A DNA stretch of 64,000 nt from Microbulbifer okhotskensis. GTDB taxonomy: Bacteria; Pseudomonadota; Gammaproteobacteria; Pseudomonadales; Cellvibrionaceae. The notes beneath the pieces were generated by a model. The model saw only the letters and a list, made by a program, of their open reading frames with translations, made no database searches and was not told where the DNA came from. Made by a program: the position numbers and the translations under genes. Numbering within the stretch: the stretch's first letter is position 1; every line of letters starts with the position of its first letter. This document shows positions 30,680 to 41,560 of the stretch, in pieces. The stretch is taken from assembly GCF_023895975.1 (NCBI RefSeq), contig NZ_JALBWM010000007.1, forward strand, positions 1 through 64,000, read 5' to 3'.

Positions 30680-31330
30680 ATGGTACCTATGGCACGAATC
30701 GATTTTCCAAAAGCTTCGATGGAGCCCTCAGCATCCGGTTTAGTTCCCATGGTGGTGGAGCAAACCGCTCGAGGTGAGCGTTCCTTTGATATTTACTCCC
30801 GCCTCCTGAAAGAGCGTGTGATTTTCCTGGTTGGGCCGGTAGAAGATCATATGGCTAACCTGGTGGTTGCTCAGCTGCTGTTTCTTGAAGCTGAGAACCC
30901 CGATAAGGATATCCACCTGTATATCAACTCCCCTGGGGGGTCTGTCACGGCGGGTATGTCAATTTATGACACCATGCAATTTATCAAGCCGGATGTCAGC
31001 ACTATGTGTATTGGGCAGGCTTGTAGTATGGGGGCGTTTCTTTTGACTGCCGGGGCGGAGGGTAAGCGCTTTGTGACGCCCAATTCCCGTGTAATGATTC
31101 ACCAGCCAAGTGGTGGAGCTCAGGGACAGGCGAGTGATATTCATATTCACGCGCAGGAAATTCTCAAAATCCGCCATCGTTTAAATGAATTGATGGCGCA
31201 TCATTCTGGACGTCCAGTCAGTGATATTGAGAGAGACACTGAACGCGATAACTTTATGAACGCAGATGAGGCCAAAGAGTACGGCTTGGTCGACGATGTA
31301 CTGTCGCGTCGACAGGCGCTCGATAAGTAG
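30680..31330 (+). CDS. clpP: ATP-dependent Clp protease proteolytic subunit ClpP
   Basis: 216 residues. The catalytic triad is S116 in [10 protein letters not shown]141 in MIHQPSGG and D190 in [13 protein letters not shown] and the [18 protein letters not shown] start are family-typical, with a short N-terminal propeptide. AAGGA sits five bases before ATG 30680. It forms the tetradecameric serine protease chamber fed by ClpX. It lies between tig and clpX. Confidence 0.97.
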   Translation: MVPMARIDFPKASMEPSASGLVPMVVEQTARGERSFDIYSRLLKERVIFLVGPVEDHMANLVVAQLLFLEAENPDKDIHLYINSPGGSVTAGMSIYDTMQFIKPDVSTMCIGQACSMGAFLLTAGAEGKRFVTPNSRVMIHQPSGGAQGQASDIHIHAQEILKIRHRLNELMAHHSGRPVSDIERDTERDNFMNADEAKEYGLVDDVLSRRQALDK

Positions 31331-31489
31331 ATTCTGCGACAAAAAAAATTGCTAAAGGCGGTTTTTTCGAAAGTTAGTTTTTTTGGTGCTGGCTTTCGTA
31401 GGGGCTTGAAAATCATGCCAAAAGGCAGCATCTTGCTGGATAAGCTGAATTTTTAGGCCCTGGCCGGCCAGTGACGACGGAGTATTTTG

Positions 31490-32776
31490 ATGACCGACAA
31501 AAGCAGCGGAGAAGACAGCGGAAAACTGCTGTACTGCTCTTTCTGTGGTAAAAGCCAGCAGGAAGTGCGGAAGTTAATCGCTGGGCCGTCAGTCTTTATC
31601 TGCGATGAGTGTGTCGAGCTTTGCACTGACATTATTCGTGAAGAGGTGCAGGAGACTGCGGAGGGGCCTGAAGGGCGTCTGCCAACACCCCGAGAGATTA
31701 CTGAGATCCTCGATCAATATGTAATTGGGCAGGAAAGGGCCAAGCGTGTGCTGGCTGTTGCTGTTTACAATCATTACAAGCGGTTACGTACTAAGGCCGG
31801 AGTAAAAAGTAAGGACGAAGTAGAGCTTAGCAAGTCTAATATTTTGCTAGTTGGCCCTACCGGTAGCGGTAAAACGCTCCTGGCTGAAACTTTGGCGCGC
31901 CTGCTGAATGTGCCCTTCACCATTGCCGATGCGACCACGCTCACCGAAGCGGGTTATGTGGGCGAAGATGTTGAGAATATCATCCAGAAGCTTCTGCAGA
32001 AGTGTGATTACGATGTAGAAAAAGCCCAGCAGGGCATCGTTTATATCGATGAGATCGATAAGATTTCACGCAAGTCCGATAATCCGTCAATCACTCGGGA
32101 TGTATCTGGCGAAGGTGTGCAGCAGGCCCTCCTGAAGCTGATTGAGGGTACCGTTGCTTCTGTGCCTCCTCAAGGGGGGCGCAAGCATCCTCAGCAGGAA
32201 TTCCTGCAGGTCGATACCTCTAACATCCTGTTTATCTGCGGCGGCGCTTTCGCCGGTCTCGACAAGGTGATCCGCGATCGCTCAGAGAAGGGTGGAATTG
32301 GCTTTAATGCCGAGGTTAAATCAAAAGACGGTGCCAGTAATTTTGGCGAGATCCTCCGCGATCTGGAGCCTGAAGATTTGGTCCGTTACGGTTTGATTCC
32401 GGAATTCGTAGGCCGCTTGCCGGTTACTGCGACCCTGGAAGAGCTTGACCGTGAGGCCCTGGTACAGATTCTTACCGAACCGCGAAATGCTTTGACTAAG
32501 CAGTATGCGAAGCTTTTTGAGATGGAGGATGTCGAGCTGGATTTCCGCCCGGATGCACTTGATGCAGTTGCTATCAGGGCAATGGAGCGAAAAACCGGAG
32601 CCCGAGGTCTGCGTTCAATCATGGAGTCCGTATTGCTGGAAACCATGTACGACATCCCTTCTAGCGATAACGTGGTGAAGGTGGTCATTGACGACGCGGT
32701 CATCAAGGGTGAATCAGCTCCGCTTCTGGTGTATGAGAGTGAGTCTCAACCACAGAAGGCTGCGCCGGAAGAATAG
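31490..32776 (+). CDS. clpX: Clp protease ATPase subunit ClpX
   Basis: 428 residues from ATG 31490, with GGAG at 31479-31482. A C4 zinc finger (C16, C19, C38, C41) is followed by the AAA+ module with Walker A GPTGSGKT, Walker [11 protein letters not shown], pore loop GYVGED and the sensor region [14 protein letters not shown]-type contact to ClpP is expected from the GIGFNAEV segment. It unfolds tagged substrates for ClpP. Confidence 0.97.
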   Translation: MTDKSSGEDSGKLLYCSFCGKSQQEVRKLIAGPSVFICDECVELCTDIIREEVQETAEGPEGRLPTPREITEILDQYVIGQERAKRVLAVAVYNHYKRLRTKAGVKSKDEVELSKSNILLVGPTGSGKTLLAETLARLLNVPFTIADATTLTEAGYVGEDVENIIQKLLQKCDYDVEKAQQGIVYIDEIDKISRKSDNPSITRDVSGEGVQQALLKLIEGTVASVPPQGGRKHPQQEFLQVDTSNILFICGGAFAGLDKVIRDRSEKGGIGFNAEVKSKDGASNFGEILRDLEPEDLVRYGLIPEFVGRLPVTATLEELDREALVQILTEPRNALTKQYAKLFEMEDVELDFRPDALDAVAIRAMERKTGARGLRSIMESVLLETMYDIPSSDNVVKVVIDDAVIKGESAPLLVYESESQPQKAAPEE

Positions 32777-32794
32777 CCTATAGCCCCTCCTGAA

Positions 32795-32820
32795 AGGCCC
32801 CATTATTGGGGCTTTTTTTA
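32795..32820 (+). terminator. Rho-independent terminator after clpX
   Basis: GGCCCC (32796-32801), loop ATTATT, GGGGCT (32808-32813), followed by a run of T. This separates clpX from lon, which has its own promoter. Confidence 0.82.
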
Positions 32821-32917
32821 TAGCATTTCCTGATTACTTTGGCGTGCAACTGCCTGTCTGGGCATTTCTGGCCTGATTAGCGCTGCGAACTCGGCACAAA
32901 TTGGTCGTGAGATTAGA

Positions 32918-32946
32918 CTTGTATTTCGGGCCCTTCCCCCCCATTA
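32918..32946 (+). promoter_or_regulatory. Candidate sigma-32 promoter of lon
   Basis: CTTGTAT at 32918-32924 (consensus CTTGAAA) and CCCCATTA at 32939-32946 (exact fit to CCCCAT-TA) are 14 bases apart. It lies about 100 bases before the lon start. lon is a sigma-32 target in E. coli. Confidence 0.65.
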
Positions 32947-33043
32947 CTAGCATCTGAAGGGCGGTGGCCCAGATTAAGCTGTCAATTCCAACAGCAGCAT
33001 GATGCCGCGCCAAATACCCAGTGATAGGGCCGAGAGGAGTTCT

Positions 33044-35449
33044 ATGGATCAGTCATCCGACACCACACTTGAATATCCGTTGTTGCCATTGCGCGATGTT
33101 GTTGTTTACCCCCATATGGTGATCCCGCTGTTCGTTGGTAGGGAAAAGTCCATTGAGGCACTGGAAGAAGCCATGCGCCGTGATAAGCAAGTACTGCTTG
33201 TGGCGCAGAGAAAGGCATCTGAGGATGATCCGGGTGCTGATGATATTTATCGGATTGGCACTATTGCCAGTGTTTTGCAGCTGCTCAAACTTCCCGATGG
33301 TACGGTCAAAGTACTCGTTGAGGGGGGGGAGCGCGTGAACATTCTCGAAGTGATGGAGAGAGAAAATCACTTTGAGGCTACGGTAGAATCATTGCAAACC
33401 GTAGAACTGCCCGAAGGAGAGGCGGACGCTTTGGTGCGTTCCGTAATGTCCCAGTTCGAGCAATACGTGTCTGTGAGTAAGAAGGTGCCCAACGAGGTGA
33501 TTACCTCCCTATCGGGCATTGATGAACCGGGGCGTTTGGCGGATACGATTTCTGCTCACATGTCCCTGGAGTTGGCACAGAAGCAGGAGCTTCTTGAGAC
33601 GACTAGCGTCAAGGAGCGTCTCGAACATTTGCTGGGTCTGATGGATGCTGAGATCGACCTGATTCAGGTTGAGAAACGGATTCGTGGCCGCGTGAAGAAG
33701 CAGATGGAAAAGAGTCAGCGCGAATACTATTTGAATGAGCAGATGAAGGCGATTCAGAAGGAGCTGGGTGAAATCACTGAAGAGCCCAACGAAATAGAAG
33801 AGCTAGAAAACAAGATCGCCGATTCTGGTATGAGTGCGGAAGCGGAAAAGAAAACCCGCGCCGAACTTGGCAAATTGAAAATGATGTCTCCAATGTCTGC
33901 AGAAGCCTCGGTTTTACGCAGCTACATTGATTGGATGTTGAGTTTGCCCTGGAAAAAAGCCAGCAGAGTAAGGCATGACCTGCAGAAGGCCGAAGAAATT
34001 CTTGAAAAAGAGCATTACGGTCTGGAGGAAGTTAAAGAGCGCATTCTTGAGTACCTCGCTGTTCAGAAGCGGGTAAAAAAGGTAAAAGGTCCGATTCTAT
34101 GTCTTGTCGGCCCCCCTGGGGTTGGTAAGACATCACTCGGTCAATCCATTGCCCGAGCTACCAATCGACAGTATGTTCGTATGGCTCTGGGTGGCGTGCG
34201 CGACGAGGCTGAAATTCGTGGGCACCGACGTACCTATATCGGTTCTCTACCCGGTAAGTTGGTTCAGAAGATCTCCAAAGTTGGAGTTAAAAACCCGCTG
34301 TTCCTGCTTGATGAAGTGGATAAGATGGGTATGGATCAGCGTGGGGATCCGGCATCAGCGTTACTGGAGGTTTTGGATCCGGAGCAAAACAAAACCTTCA
34401 ACGATCATTACCTGGAAGTGGATTACGATCTGTCCGATGTAATGTTTGTTTGCACCTCCAACTCAATGAATATTCCCGGCCCGCTGCTCGACCGCATGGA
34501 AGTCATTCGAATCCCTGGTTATACCGAGGACGAGAAACTGAATATTGCCCAGCGCTATCTGGTACCCAAACAGCGCAAGGCCAACGGTCTCAAGGAAAAT
34601 GAGCTGGAGCTTTCCGATGATAGTATCCGCGACATCGTGCGTTACTACACTCGTGAAGCCGGGGTGCGTGGGGTTGATCGGGAAATTGCAAAAATCTGTC
34701 GTAAAGTTGTTACAGAGCATGTTCGTAATCCTTCGGAACAAAAAGCCGTAATCCAGCCGGAACAGCTGGAAGAGCTTTTGGGTGTGCGCAAGTTTGACTT
34801 CGGCCGCGCCGAAGATGAGGATAAAATCGGCATTGTTACTGGTCTTGCCTGGACTGAAGTAGGTGGTGAGCTTCTTAATATCGAAGCTTCTGCTGTACCA
34901 GGTAAAGGACGCATGATCAAAACTGGGTCTCTCGGCGATGTGATGCAAGAGTCCATCCAGGCTGCGCTAACCGTGGTCCGCTCACGCTCTCAGGCGCTTG
35001 GAATAGGTCCAGACTTCCATGAAACCCGTGATATACATATCCACGTACCAGAGGGCGCCACACCTAAGGATGGCCCATCGGCGGGTATTGCCATGTGTAC
35101 GGCCTTGGTGTCGGTTCTGACAGATATTCCTGTTCGCTCAGATGTAGCGATGACCGGAGAAATCACTCTTCGGGGAGAAGTTCTGCGAATTGGTGGTCTC
35201 AAGGAGAAGTTGTTGGCGGCGCATCGGGGCGGTATAAAAACCGTACTGATACCTGCTGATAACGAGCGAGACTTGAAGGATATCCCTGAAAACATCCTCC
35301 AGGACTTAGTGGTTAAGCCGGTAAAATGGATTGATCAGGTGCTTGAGCTGGCGCTTGAGCATAAGCCCGAATCCCTGTCTGACGAAGAGTATTCTGCCCT
35401 GCAGAAGCAGGCAGAGGAACGTTCTCAGCGCTCAATCCAGACTCACTGA
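33044..35449 (+). CDS. lon: ATP-dependent protease Lon
   Basis: 801 residues from ATG 33044 with AGGAG before it. The N-terminal substrate-binding domain begins [22 protein letters not shown]. The AAA+ domain has [11 protein letters not shown] and FLLDEVDKM. The C-terminal serine protease has the catalytic Ser in [12 protein letters not shown] and Lys in [14 protein letters not shown]. It degrades damaged and short-lived regulatory proteins. It lies between clpX and hupB as in most gammaproteobacteria. Confidence 0.97.
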   Translation: MDQSSDTTLEYPLLPLRDVVVYPHMVIPLFVGREKSIEALEEAMRRDKQVLLVAQRKASEDDPGADDIYRIGTIASVLQLLKLPDGTVKVLVEGGERVNILEVMERENHFEATVESLQTVELPEGEADALVRSVMSQFEQYVSVSKKVPNEVITSLSGIDEPGRLADTISAHMSLELAQKQELLETTSVKERLEHLLGLMDAEIDLIQVEKRIRGRVKKQMEKSQREYYLNEQMKAIQKELGEITEEPNEIEELENKIADSGMSAEAEKKTRAELGKLKMMSPMSAEASVLRSYIDWMLSLPWKKASRVRHDLQKAEEILEKEHYGLEEVKERILEYLAVQKRVKKVKGPILCLVGPPGVGKTSLGQSIARATNRQYVRMALGGVRDEAEIRGHRRTYIGSLPGKLVQKISKVGVKNPLFLLDEVDKMGMDQRGDPASALLEVLDPEQNKTFNDHYLEVDYDLSDVMFVCTSNSMNIPGPLLDRMEVIRIPGYTEDEKLNIAQRYLVPKQRKANGLKENELELSDDSIRDIVRYYTREAGVRGVDREIAKICRKVVTEHVRNPSEQKAVIQPEQLEELLGVRKFDFGRAEDEDKIGIVTGLAWTEVGGELLNIEASAVPGKGRMIKTGSLGDVMQESIQAALTVVRSRSQALGIGPDFHETRDIHIHVPEGATPKDGPSAGIAMCTALVSVLTDIPVRSDVAMTGEITLRGEVLRIGGLKEKLLAAHRGGIKTVLIPADNERDLKDIPENILQDLVVKPVKWIDQVLELALEHKPESLSDEEYSALQKQAEERSQRSIQTH

Positions 35450-35705
35450 TTCTTGTGCGGGGCGGCTTTTGTCGTCCCGTAACAAGTTGCAAGGCCAAAA
35501 CTTCGCCGTTAATTTAATCTGCGCTGCCTAAAAAGTATGCAACTGCTTGGAAACCCGCATGGTTCCTTGACCCGCTACTGGGCAGTTGGTATAAAACGGG
35601 GCTTATTGCCCGGCGCGTAAATTGCCGACGGCTAAAAAATTTAAAAGTATGGGTGTCTTCCATGAGGCGCCCGAAGCATATTTAAAAAGAACAGAGGGAT
35701 TAAGC
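35450..35705. other. lon-hupB intergenic region
   Basis: 256 bases without a gene. An RNA stem GGGGCGGC-TTTT-GTCGTCCC with two G-U pairs lies shortly after the lon stop without a T-run. The hupB promoter must be here, but I cannot place it with confidence. Confidence 0.35.
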
Positions 35706-35978
35706 GTGAATAAGTCCGAACTGATTGAAGCGATTGCCGCATCTGCAGATATTCCGAAAGCAGCTGCTGGCCGTGCTTTGGACGCAATGGTTGATAGCAT
35801 CACTGATGCTCTTAAGAAAGGTGATCAGGTTGCCCTCGTAGGATTCGGCACTTTTGCAGTAAAAGAGCGTGCCGCTCGGACAGGCCGCAACCCCCGCACG
35901 GGCGATCCAATTGAAATCGCAGCAGCGAAGATTCCTAACTTCAAGGCTGGTAAAGCCCTGAAAGACGCGGTCAACTAA
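35706..35978 (+). CDS. hupB: DNA-binding protein HU-beta
   Basis: 90 residues from GTG 35706, exactly the family length. [19 protein letters not shown] opens the dimerisation helices. The DNA-binding arm is [22 protein letters not shown] with IEIAA and the closing [13 protein letters not shown] longer frame starting at 35622 is rejected because it adds 28 residues that do not fit HU. It bends and compacts DNA in the nucleoid. Its terminator follows at 36027. Confidence 0.96.
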   Translation: MNKSELIEAIAASADIPKAAAGRALDAMVDSITDALKKGDQVALVGFGTFAVKERAARTGRNPRTGDPIEIAAAKIPNFKAGKALKDAVN

Positions 35979-36026
35979 AATTTCAGTGGGCTTTGAGACT
36001 TTGTAAAAAGAGTCCGAGTGTCAAGG

Positions 36027-36056
36027 AGGCGTGTCAGTTGGGATACGCCTTTTTTG
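36027..36056 (+). terminator. Rho-independent terminator after hupB
   Basis: AGGCGTGT (36027-36034) pairs with ATACGCCT (36043-36050), with one G-T pair, followed by TTTTT. Confidence 0.82.
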
Positions 36057-36098
36057 TATCTGGTAGCAATTAATTAAAACTAAATTTCGGAGCTGAGC

Positions 36099-37976
36099 AT
36101 GCTTCAGTCCATGCGTGACAACCTGAAAGGGACAGCTGCGATCATTGTCGCAGCCTTTTTTGGTTTTATTATGGTCATCGGGGGAGTTGATTTCTTTACC
36201 GGTGCCAGTGGAGGTGCTACCGATGCGGTGGCCGAGGTTAATGGCGAGAAAATAACAAATCTGGATTTGCAGCGCGCAATTCAAAATCGCCGGAATATGA
36301 TCATTAGTCAGTACGGTGAAGATGTCCCGGTTGATTTAATTAGCGACGAGCAATTGCGTGAGCCGGTGCTACGTCAACTTATCTCCAGCTCAGTGATGCG
36401 CCAGGCGGCACAAGAGAGTGGAATGGTGATGAGTTCAGTAGCCGTCGATAAAGCCATTGTGGAAATTCCTGCCTTCCAGGTAAACGGAAGTTTTGATCCG
36501 CAAATGTACCGTGATGCCTTGCGTCGTATGGGTTATAGCGCTACAGGTTTCCGCCAGATTATGGAAAATGATTTGGCCTTGCAGCAATACGCTAATAGTG
36601 TTGTTGAAAGCGCTTTTACAACTCAGGCTGATGCAGAGCAAATCGTTGCAGCCTCTATGGAGGAGCGTGACTTTGATTATGTGGTGATGCCCGTTGAAGG
36701 CATGCTGGCTGAAGTAGAAGTCAGTGATACGGAAGTTGAGCAGTACTACCAAGAAAACCAAGGGCAGTACCAGCGACCGGAGCAGGTAGCTGTTGAGTAT
36801 ATTGAGCTTACACCGCAAGTTTTTGCGAACAACGTTGATATCTCTGAAGGCGACGTGCGTGCTCAATACGCGCAGGAGTTAAAGGGGTTTTCTTCAGAGC
36901 TTCGTCGTCGAGCCGCGCATATCCTGCTTGAGGATGCAGATAAAGTTACTGAAGTTCAAAGTAAAATAGATGCGGGTGAGGATTTTGCTGAGCTGGCCAA
37001 GACTTACTCACAAGATGTCGGCTCCTCGGATGAGGGCGGTGATCTGGGCTATACCGAGGGCGATGTATTCCCTGAAGCCTTTGAGAGGGCTCTGGCATCC
37101 CTTGAGGTAGGGCAAGTGTCTGTGCCTGTTACTACCGACAGTGGTACACATTTTATCAAGTTGCTCGAAGTCGAAGAGAGTAAGGCCCCGAGCTTTGAGG
37201 AGCGACAAGCGGCCATTGAGGATCAATTGCGTGCGGCGGTAGCTGAACGTGAATTTGTGGATGCCCTGACTCGCTTGGCAGACTTGGCCTATAACGCGGA
37301 CAGCCTGGCAGAGCCAGCAGAAGCCTTGGGCGTTCCCCTAAAGGTCGAAGGCCTTTTCTCGCGTCAGAGTGGCTCAGGGGTGTTGTCCAATGGCCAGGTG
37401 GTAGAAGCTGCTTTCTCTGCGGAAGTAAAGGAAGATGGAAATACCTCTGATGTGATCAACCTGAATAATGAGCATTCAGTGGTATTGCGAGTTACTGATT
37501 CCAAGCCGGCAGGTACCTATCCGCTGGAAGAGGTTCGCCAGCAAATCGTAGCGCGACTGAAGCGCGATAAAGCAAGTGAACAGTTGGCCAAGCAAGCGGA
37601 AGCATTTAAAGAGAAGTTTTCTGCTGGTGGTAGCTTTGCAGAACTTGCCGGGCAAGAGGGGCTGACTCTTGAGACCAGCGAGAAGACCCGTCGCGGTGGA
37701 TTCGCACAGCGTGGAGAGATCAACGCAAAGGCGTTTTCACTGCCTGCTCCGGCTACAGGCTCCGAGGAACTGACAACTTTTGCCACGACTAATGGCGACT
37801 TGGTTGTACTCGACTTACGTGGGGTGCGCCCCGGACAGTTGTCCCAGCAGAGCAAAGAGCAGCGCCAGGCGCTGATGCAACAGCTGGCTTCTGTCAATGG
37901 TGGTGCTGAGTTGGCTGCGATTCAGCGCTTCTTGTCTGATCAGGCCAAAGTTGACCTGGAGTCCTCAGCTGAATAA
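36099..37976 (+). CDS. ppiD: Periplasmic chaperone/PPIase PpiD
   Basis: 625 residues. The short cytosolic start MLQSMRDNLKG is followed by one membrane helix (about 12-30), then the SurA_N-like domain and the parvulin domain around residues 268-355 (RRAAHILLE, YSQDVGSSDEGGDLGY, SVPVTTDSGTHFIKL). It is anchored in the inner membrane near the Sec exit and assists folding of exported proteins. It follows hupB as in E. coli. Confidence 0.95.
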   Translation: MLQSMRDNLKGTAAIIVAAFFGFIMVIGGVDFFTGASGGATDAVAEVNGEKITNLDLQRAIQNRRNMIISQYGEDVPVDLISDEQLREPVLRQLISSSVMRQAAQESGMVMSSVAVDKAIVEIPAFQVNGSFDPQMYRDALRRMGYSATGFRQIMENDLALQQYANSVVESAFTTQADAEQIVAASMEERDFDYVVMPVEGMLAEVEVSDTEVEQYYQENQGQYQRPEQVAVEYIELTPQVFANNVDISEGDVRAQYAQELKGFSSELRRRAAHILLEDADKVTEVQSKIDAGEDFAELAKTYSQDVGSSDEGGDLGYTEGDVFPEAFERALASLEVGQVSVPVTTDSGTHFIKLLEVEESKAPSFEERQAAIEDQLRAAVAEREFVDALTRLADLAYNADSLAEPAEALGVPLKVEGLFSRQSGSGVLSNGQVVEAAFSAEVKEDGNTSDVINLNNEHSVVLRVTDSKPAGTYPLEEVRQQIVARLKRDKASEQLAKQAEAFKEKFSAGGSFAELAGQEGLTLETSEKTRRGGFAQRGEINAKAFSLPAPATGSEELTTFATTNGDLVVLDLRGVRPGQLSQQSKEQRQALMQQLASVNGGAELAAIQRFLSDQAKVDLESSAE

Positions 37977-38000
37977 ATAATTTCCACTCTTTAGGAAATA

Positions 38001-38029
38001 AAAAAACCCGGCAGCAGCCGGGTTTTTTT
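38001..38029. terminator. Bidirectional terminator between ppiD and mltD
   Basis: A run of A, then CCCGGC (38007-38012), loop AGCA, GCCGGG (38017-38022), then a run of T. It lies between convergent genes. Confidence 0.9.
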
Positions 38030-38051
38030 ATTGGTGCTGAGAGAAAAGCTG

Positions 38052-39611
38052 CTAGCTCCTATTGGCACTGTCTACAAAAAGCGTGAGATGTTGGCCGGGT
38101 TGCAAGTACTTTGACTTGCTGATTTTGTTCCAGCGCAAAATGTCACTAATTTCGATACTGAATTTATTGGCGATTCGATAAAGTGAATCGCCGCTGCGAA
38201 CCCGGTAAGACACTTTGCGCCTGGTGCGGCTGTTCTCTGTTGCTGGAGAGCCGCTGTAGGCAACGAGGGTTCGCCCAGGACGTAGGGTGTCCGCCGGTGC
38301 CATACTGTTCCAGCTGGCCAATTGCCGCACACTCACATTGAGCTTGCGGGAGATAACCCAAAGGCTGTCTCCAGGGCGAACCGTATAATTGACTTTTTCG
38401 CCGCGCCCAGAGGATTGGCGCTTCTTAACACGTTGGTCGAGAGCGTAGGCATATTGGCCCGCAGGTCCCGATGCGCTGGGGATTAGCAGGGTGCTACCAG
38501 CGCGGATACTATTGTTGCGGAGTTTATTGGTCTCGCGTATCGCATCCACGGTTGTCTGATAGCGGCGCGCAATCGTAGACAGGGTATCTCCCCGTGCGAT
38601 TTTATAGCGCTGCCAGCTAACTCTCTGCTCTTTGGGTAGTTGCTCTAAAGCACTCTCGAATTTTTCCTGGGTCCCCACTGGTATGAGCAGCTTATGGTTG
38701 CCGTTCGGGTCTGTTGCCCAGCGGTTGTAGCCCGGATTGAGCAGGTAAAGCTCTTCGATTTCGATTTCGGCGAGATCTGCTGCTTGAGCCAGGTCTATTT
38801 GGCTACCGACATCAACGCGAGCGTAATAGGGCTCATTGGCGACATCGTGCAGAGGGATCTTGTAGTGGTCGGGACGTGAGACAACTTCAGCCAGAGCCAG
38901 CAATTGGGGAATGTAGCTTTTAGTTTCCCTGGGAAGCTTGAGGTCCCAGTAACTGGTGCCAAGACCTTTGCGACGGTTTCGTTCCACGGCCCTGCGCACT
39001 GTGCCTTCCCCGGCATTATATGCCGCTAGCGCCAGCTCCCAGTCCCCGTCAAAGCGATCGTGGAGATAGTTGAAATATTTCACCGCAGCTTGGGTGGATT
39101 CATGGACATCCCGTCGGCCGTCATACCACCAGTTTTGCTGAAGACCGAATGAGCGGCCAGTGGCGGGTATAAATTGCCACATACCGGATGCACGTGCATG
39201 AGAGTAGGCGAACGGATCGTAGGCACTTTCCACTATCGGCAGTAGGGCCAACTCGAGGGGCAGGTTTGCTTGCTCCAGCTGCTCGGTCACATGAAAAATA
39301 TAGCGGCGTGAGCGCTCAGTTACTCGCGCCATATAGCCTTCATTTCGGGCAAAGTAGGCAATATATTCCTTTACCTTGGGGTCGCTAGTACGGTGGTCAA
39401 GTGCGAATCCTTGGTGCAGGCGACCCCAAATATCAACGGGTGTGGGGGGCGCTTCAGCAGGTTCGTGGCTTTTGGCAGCAGGATCGCTCGCGGGAGAAAT
39501 TTCCTCCGCTTGGATGTTTTCACTTTCCGGCGCTGAACCTTGTTCTGGGAGTTGTGAGCAGGCTCCAACCGTAGCCGCTAACAACGCTACGGCAAAATTC
39601 TTGTGAACCAT
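38052..39611 (-). CDS. mltD: Membrane-bound lytic murein transglycosylase D
   Basis: 519 residues from ATG 39611. The lipoprotein signal ends in lipobox VGAC. A disordered acidic stretch leads to the SLT domain with the catalytic Glu in LPIVESAYDPFAYSHARASG, then GMWQFIPATGR and LALAAYNAGEGTV. Three LysM repeats follow: GDTLSTIARRYQTTVDAI, PGDSLWVISRKLNVSVRQL and SGDSLYRIANKFSIEISDI. It cleaves glycan strands from the outer-membrane side. A 25-residue longer start at 39686 would destroy the signal peptide. Three LysM repeats is one more than E. coli MltD is usually described with. Confidence 0.94.
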   Translation of the reverse strand: MVHKNFAVALLAATVGACSQLPEQGSAPESENIQAEEISPASDPAAKSHEPAEAPPTPVDIWGRLHQGFALDHRTSDPKVKEYIAYFARNEGYMARVTERSRRYIFHVTEQLEQANLPLELALLPIVESAYDPFAYSHARASGMWQFIPATGRSFGLQQNWWYDGRRDVHESTQAAVKYFNYLHDRFDGDWELALAAYNAGEGTVRRAVERNRRKGLGTSYWDLKLPRETKSYIPQLLALAEVVSRPDHYKIPLHDVANEPYYARVDVGSQIDLAQAADLAEIEIEELYLLNPGYNRWATDPNGNHKLLIPVGTQEKFESALEQLPKEQRVSWQRYKIARGDTLSTIARRYQTTVDAIRETNKLRNNSIRAGSTLLIPSASGPAGQYAYALDQRVKKRQSSGRGEKVNYTVRPGDSLWVISRKLNVSVRQLASWNSMAPADTLRPGRTLVAYSGSPATENSRTRRKVSYRVRSGDSLYRIANKFSIEISDILRWNKISKSKYLQPGQHLTLFVDSANRS

Positions 39612-39803
39612 GTTAGATATCCGCGAGTCTTTTTTGTAATTCCTGTCCCTGGCGCATACCAGAACTATTATTAATGAACGCGCCAAGCATTTGATAGATA
39701 GTCTTTGATTCTAATTAAGCTAATTAGTTTCGGTCAATGTGGCTGGGTGAAAAACAGACAATTTGTCACCTGCTAACTTAACGGCGCTGGTGAAGTTCGT
39801 TGT

Positions 39804-40586
39804 TCAGCACTGATCTTTCCAGCCGCGCAGGCCGGCAAAAACATTCACAGCACTGTCTCTCTGCTGCTTGCTGTGCGCGCCATGGGCAGCAACGCTTTTT
39901 GCGATTTGTGGAAGGTGACAGCGCAAGAAGGGGTTGCTATCGAGCTCCAGTCCAATCGTAGATGGCAGAGTCGCCTTGTTGTCAGCTCTTAATTTTTCAC
40001 AGTGAGCGATTCTTTCAGCAATTATAGGATTTGTTGCTTCCACAGTTTGCGCAAACCTCAGATTGGCAAGGGTATATTCATGGGTGCAGTAAACGTGGGT
40101 TGAAGGTGGCAGTTTACTGAGTTTTAACAGCGAGAGGTACATCTGTTCAGGTGTACCTTCGAATAGTCGCCCACAACCAGCCGCAAAAAGGGTGTCACCA
40201 CAAAATAGGTGTAATTGTTCCTCGGTGCTGGCTGTGGTTTCATTCAAAACAAAAGCTAGGTGGTCTAGAGTGTGGCCTGGAACAGCCTGCACGGTGAGGG
40301 ACATGCCGAGGACTTTCACGGAGTCTCCATCGGCAAGTGGATGTGTGATTCCAGCAATGCCTCGCGGGCCGTAGACCGGGCATTGATATCGCTGATAGAG
40401 GGCATCGATACCGCCGGTATGATCGAGATGGTGATGGGTGATGAGGATGCCCGACAACTTTTTTCCCTTCAGGGCTCGCTCCACGGGAGTGAAATCACCC
40501 GGGTCGACGACCCAATGTTGCCCGCCTTCCTGCAGGTGCCAAATGTAGTTGTCATTGAAGGCTGGTATTGGCGTAATGGAAAGCAT
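39804..40586 (-). CDS. gloB: Hydroxyacylglutathione hydrolase (glyoxalase II)
   Basis: 260 residues. It starts MLSITPIPAFNDNYIWHL, exactly the family N-terminus. The metallo-beta-lactamase motif THHHLDHTGG is present, with further ligands in VPGHTLDH, FCGDTLF and YCTHEYT. It hydrolyses S-lactoylglutathione to lactate and GSH, completing methylglyoxal detoxification. It is divergent from the methyltransferase gene, a gloB arrangement common in gammaproteobacteria. Confidence 0.95.
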   Translation of the reverse strand: MLSITPIPAFNDNYIWHLQEGGQHWVVDPGDFTPVERALKGKKLSGILITHHHLDHTGGIDALYQRYQCPVYGPRGIAGITHPLADGDSVKVLGMSLTVQAVPGHTLDHLAFVLNETTASTEEQLHLFCGDTLFAAGCGRLFEGTPEQMYLSLLKLSKLPPSTHVYCTHEYTLANLRFAQTVEATNPIIAERIAHCEKLRADNKATLPSTIGLELDSNPFLRCHLPQIAKSVAAHGAHSKQQRDSAVNVFAGLRGWKDQC

Positions 40587-40720
40587 AATCGACGTGTCTT
40601 CTTGCTGGTTGGGAGAACAATATCATGTAAGGTATGGCGTGGTATGGGTTGGGGTTAAGAAAGCGCGCTTGCCTGAGTGTAGAATTGGAGCGGCTCAGTC
40701 AAATTGACTTAGGAGATACG

Positions 40721-41509
40721 ATGACCGGTAAGTTCAGGTCCGCGAGTGAAGAAGAGTTATCTCCTCTGGGGAAGGCCTGTCCAGCGCTGTCCCACTGGTT
40801 CTCGAGTGCTTTGGGAGAAGAAATACTCTCTCAGCAATTGGCACTCGCTCAACCAATGATCGAAGGCTTTTTCGGCTATCACCTGCTTCAGGCCAGTGTC
40901 ACCCAAAAAGTGGACTTTGCTGCTTCCAGTAGGATCAATCACCGTTTCCGTCTGGGGGCCAGTCAAGAGCAGGGTGGAGCTGCGATCGTAGAATTCGAAC
41001 AGTTGCCTCTACCATCAGAGTCAATCGATGTGGTGCTGCTACATCATCTCCTGGATTTCGCCAGCCACCCTCATCAGGTGTTGCGAGAAGCGGCAAGGGT
41101 ATTAATACCTGGGGGTCATATGTTGTTGATCGGTTTCAATCCGTTTTCCATGCTCGGTCTGTCCCGGTTTTTATTTTCCAGGGGGGTTTATCAACGTGGT
41201 AATCAGCTGCGCGCAGCGCGTGTCGCTGACTGGATGAATTTGCTCGATTTGCAGGCAGGCAGGGTTGATAGGGGGTTCTTCCGCCTGCCTTTACAGCAGC
41301 AGGACCTTCTCTCCAAGACCGCCTGGATGGAACGTCTGGGCTCCCGCTTGCACTTGCCTTGGGGGGGCTTTTACATCATAGTCGCGCGCAAAGAAGTGGC
41401 GCGTGTTCGCACTATTAAAATTAACTGGCGTACTGAGAGAAAGCCCTCTCTGATCGCCACCCCTTCGAGTCCCCGCGTTGCTGCGCGCGGGAGACATCAA
41501 AAACGCTGA
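40721..41509 (+). CDS. SAM-dependent methyltransferase
   Basis: 262 residues from ATG 40721 with AGGAGA at 40711-40716. Only part of the Rossmann core is well conserved: VVLLHHLLDFASHPHQVLREAARVLIPGGHMLLIGFNPFS is the motif II/III stretch of the family found beside gloB and rnhA. The glycine-rich SAM loop is weak, which is usual for this family. The C-terminus is basic. The substrate is unknown. Confidence 0.8.
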   Translation: MTGKFRSASEEELSPLGKACPALSHWFSSALGEEILSQQLALAQPMIEGFFGYHLLQASVTQKVDFAASSRINHRFRLGASQEQGGAAIVEFEQLPLPSESIDVVLLHHLLDFASHPHQVLREAARVLIPGGHMLLIGFNPFSMLGLSRFLFSRGVYQRGNQLRAARVADWMNLLDLQAGRVDRGFFRLPLQQQDLLSKTAWMERLGSRLHLPWGGFYIIVARKEVARVRTIKINWRTERKPSLIATPSSPRVAARGRHQKR

Positions 41510-41560
41510 TTTCACCGGGAGCCCCGGGGGTCGGTCCAATTTCTATTTTTGGCGTTAGTT

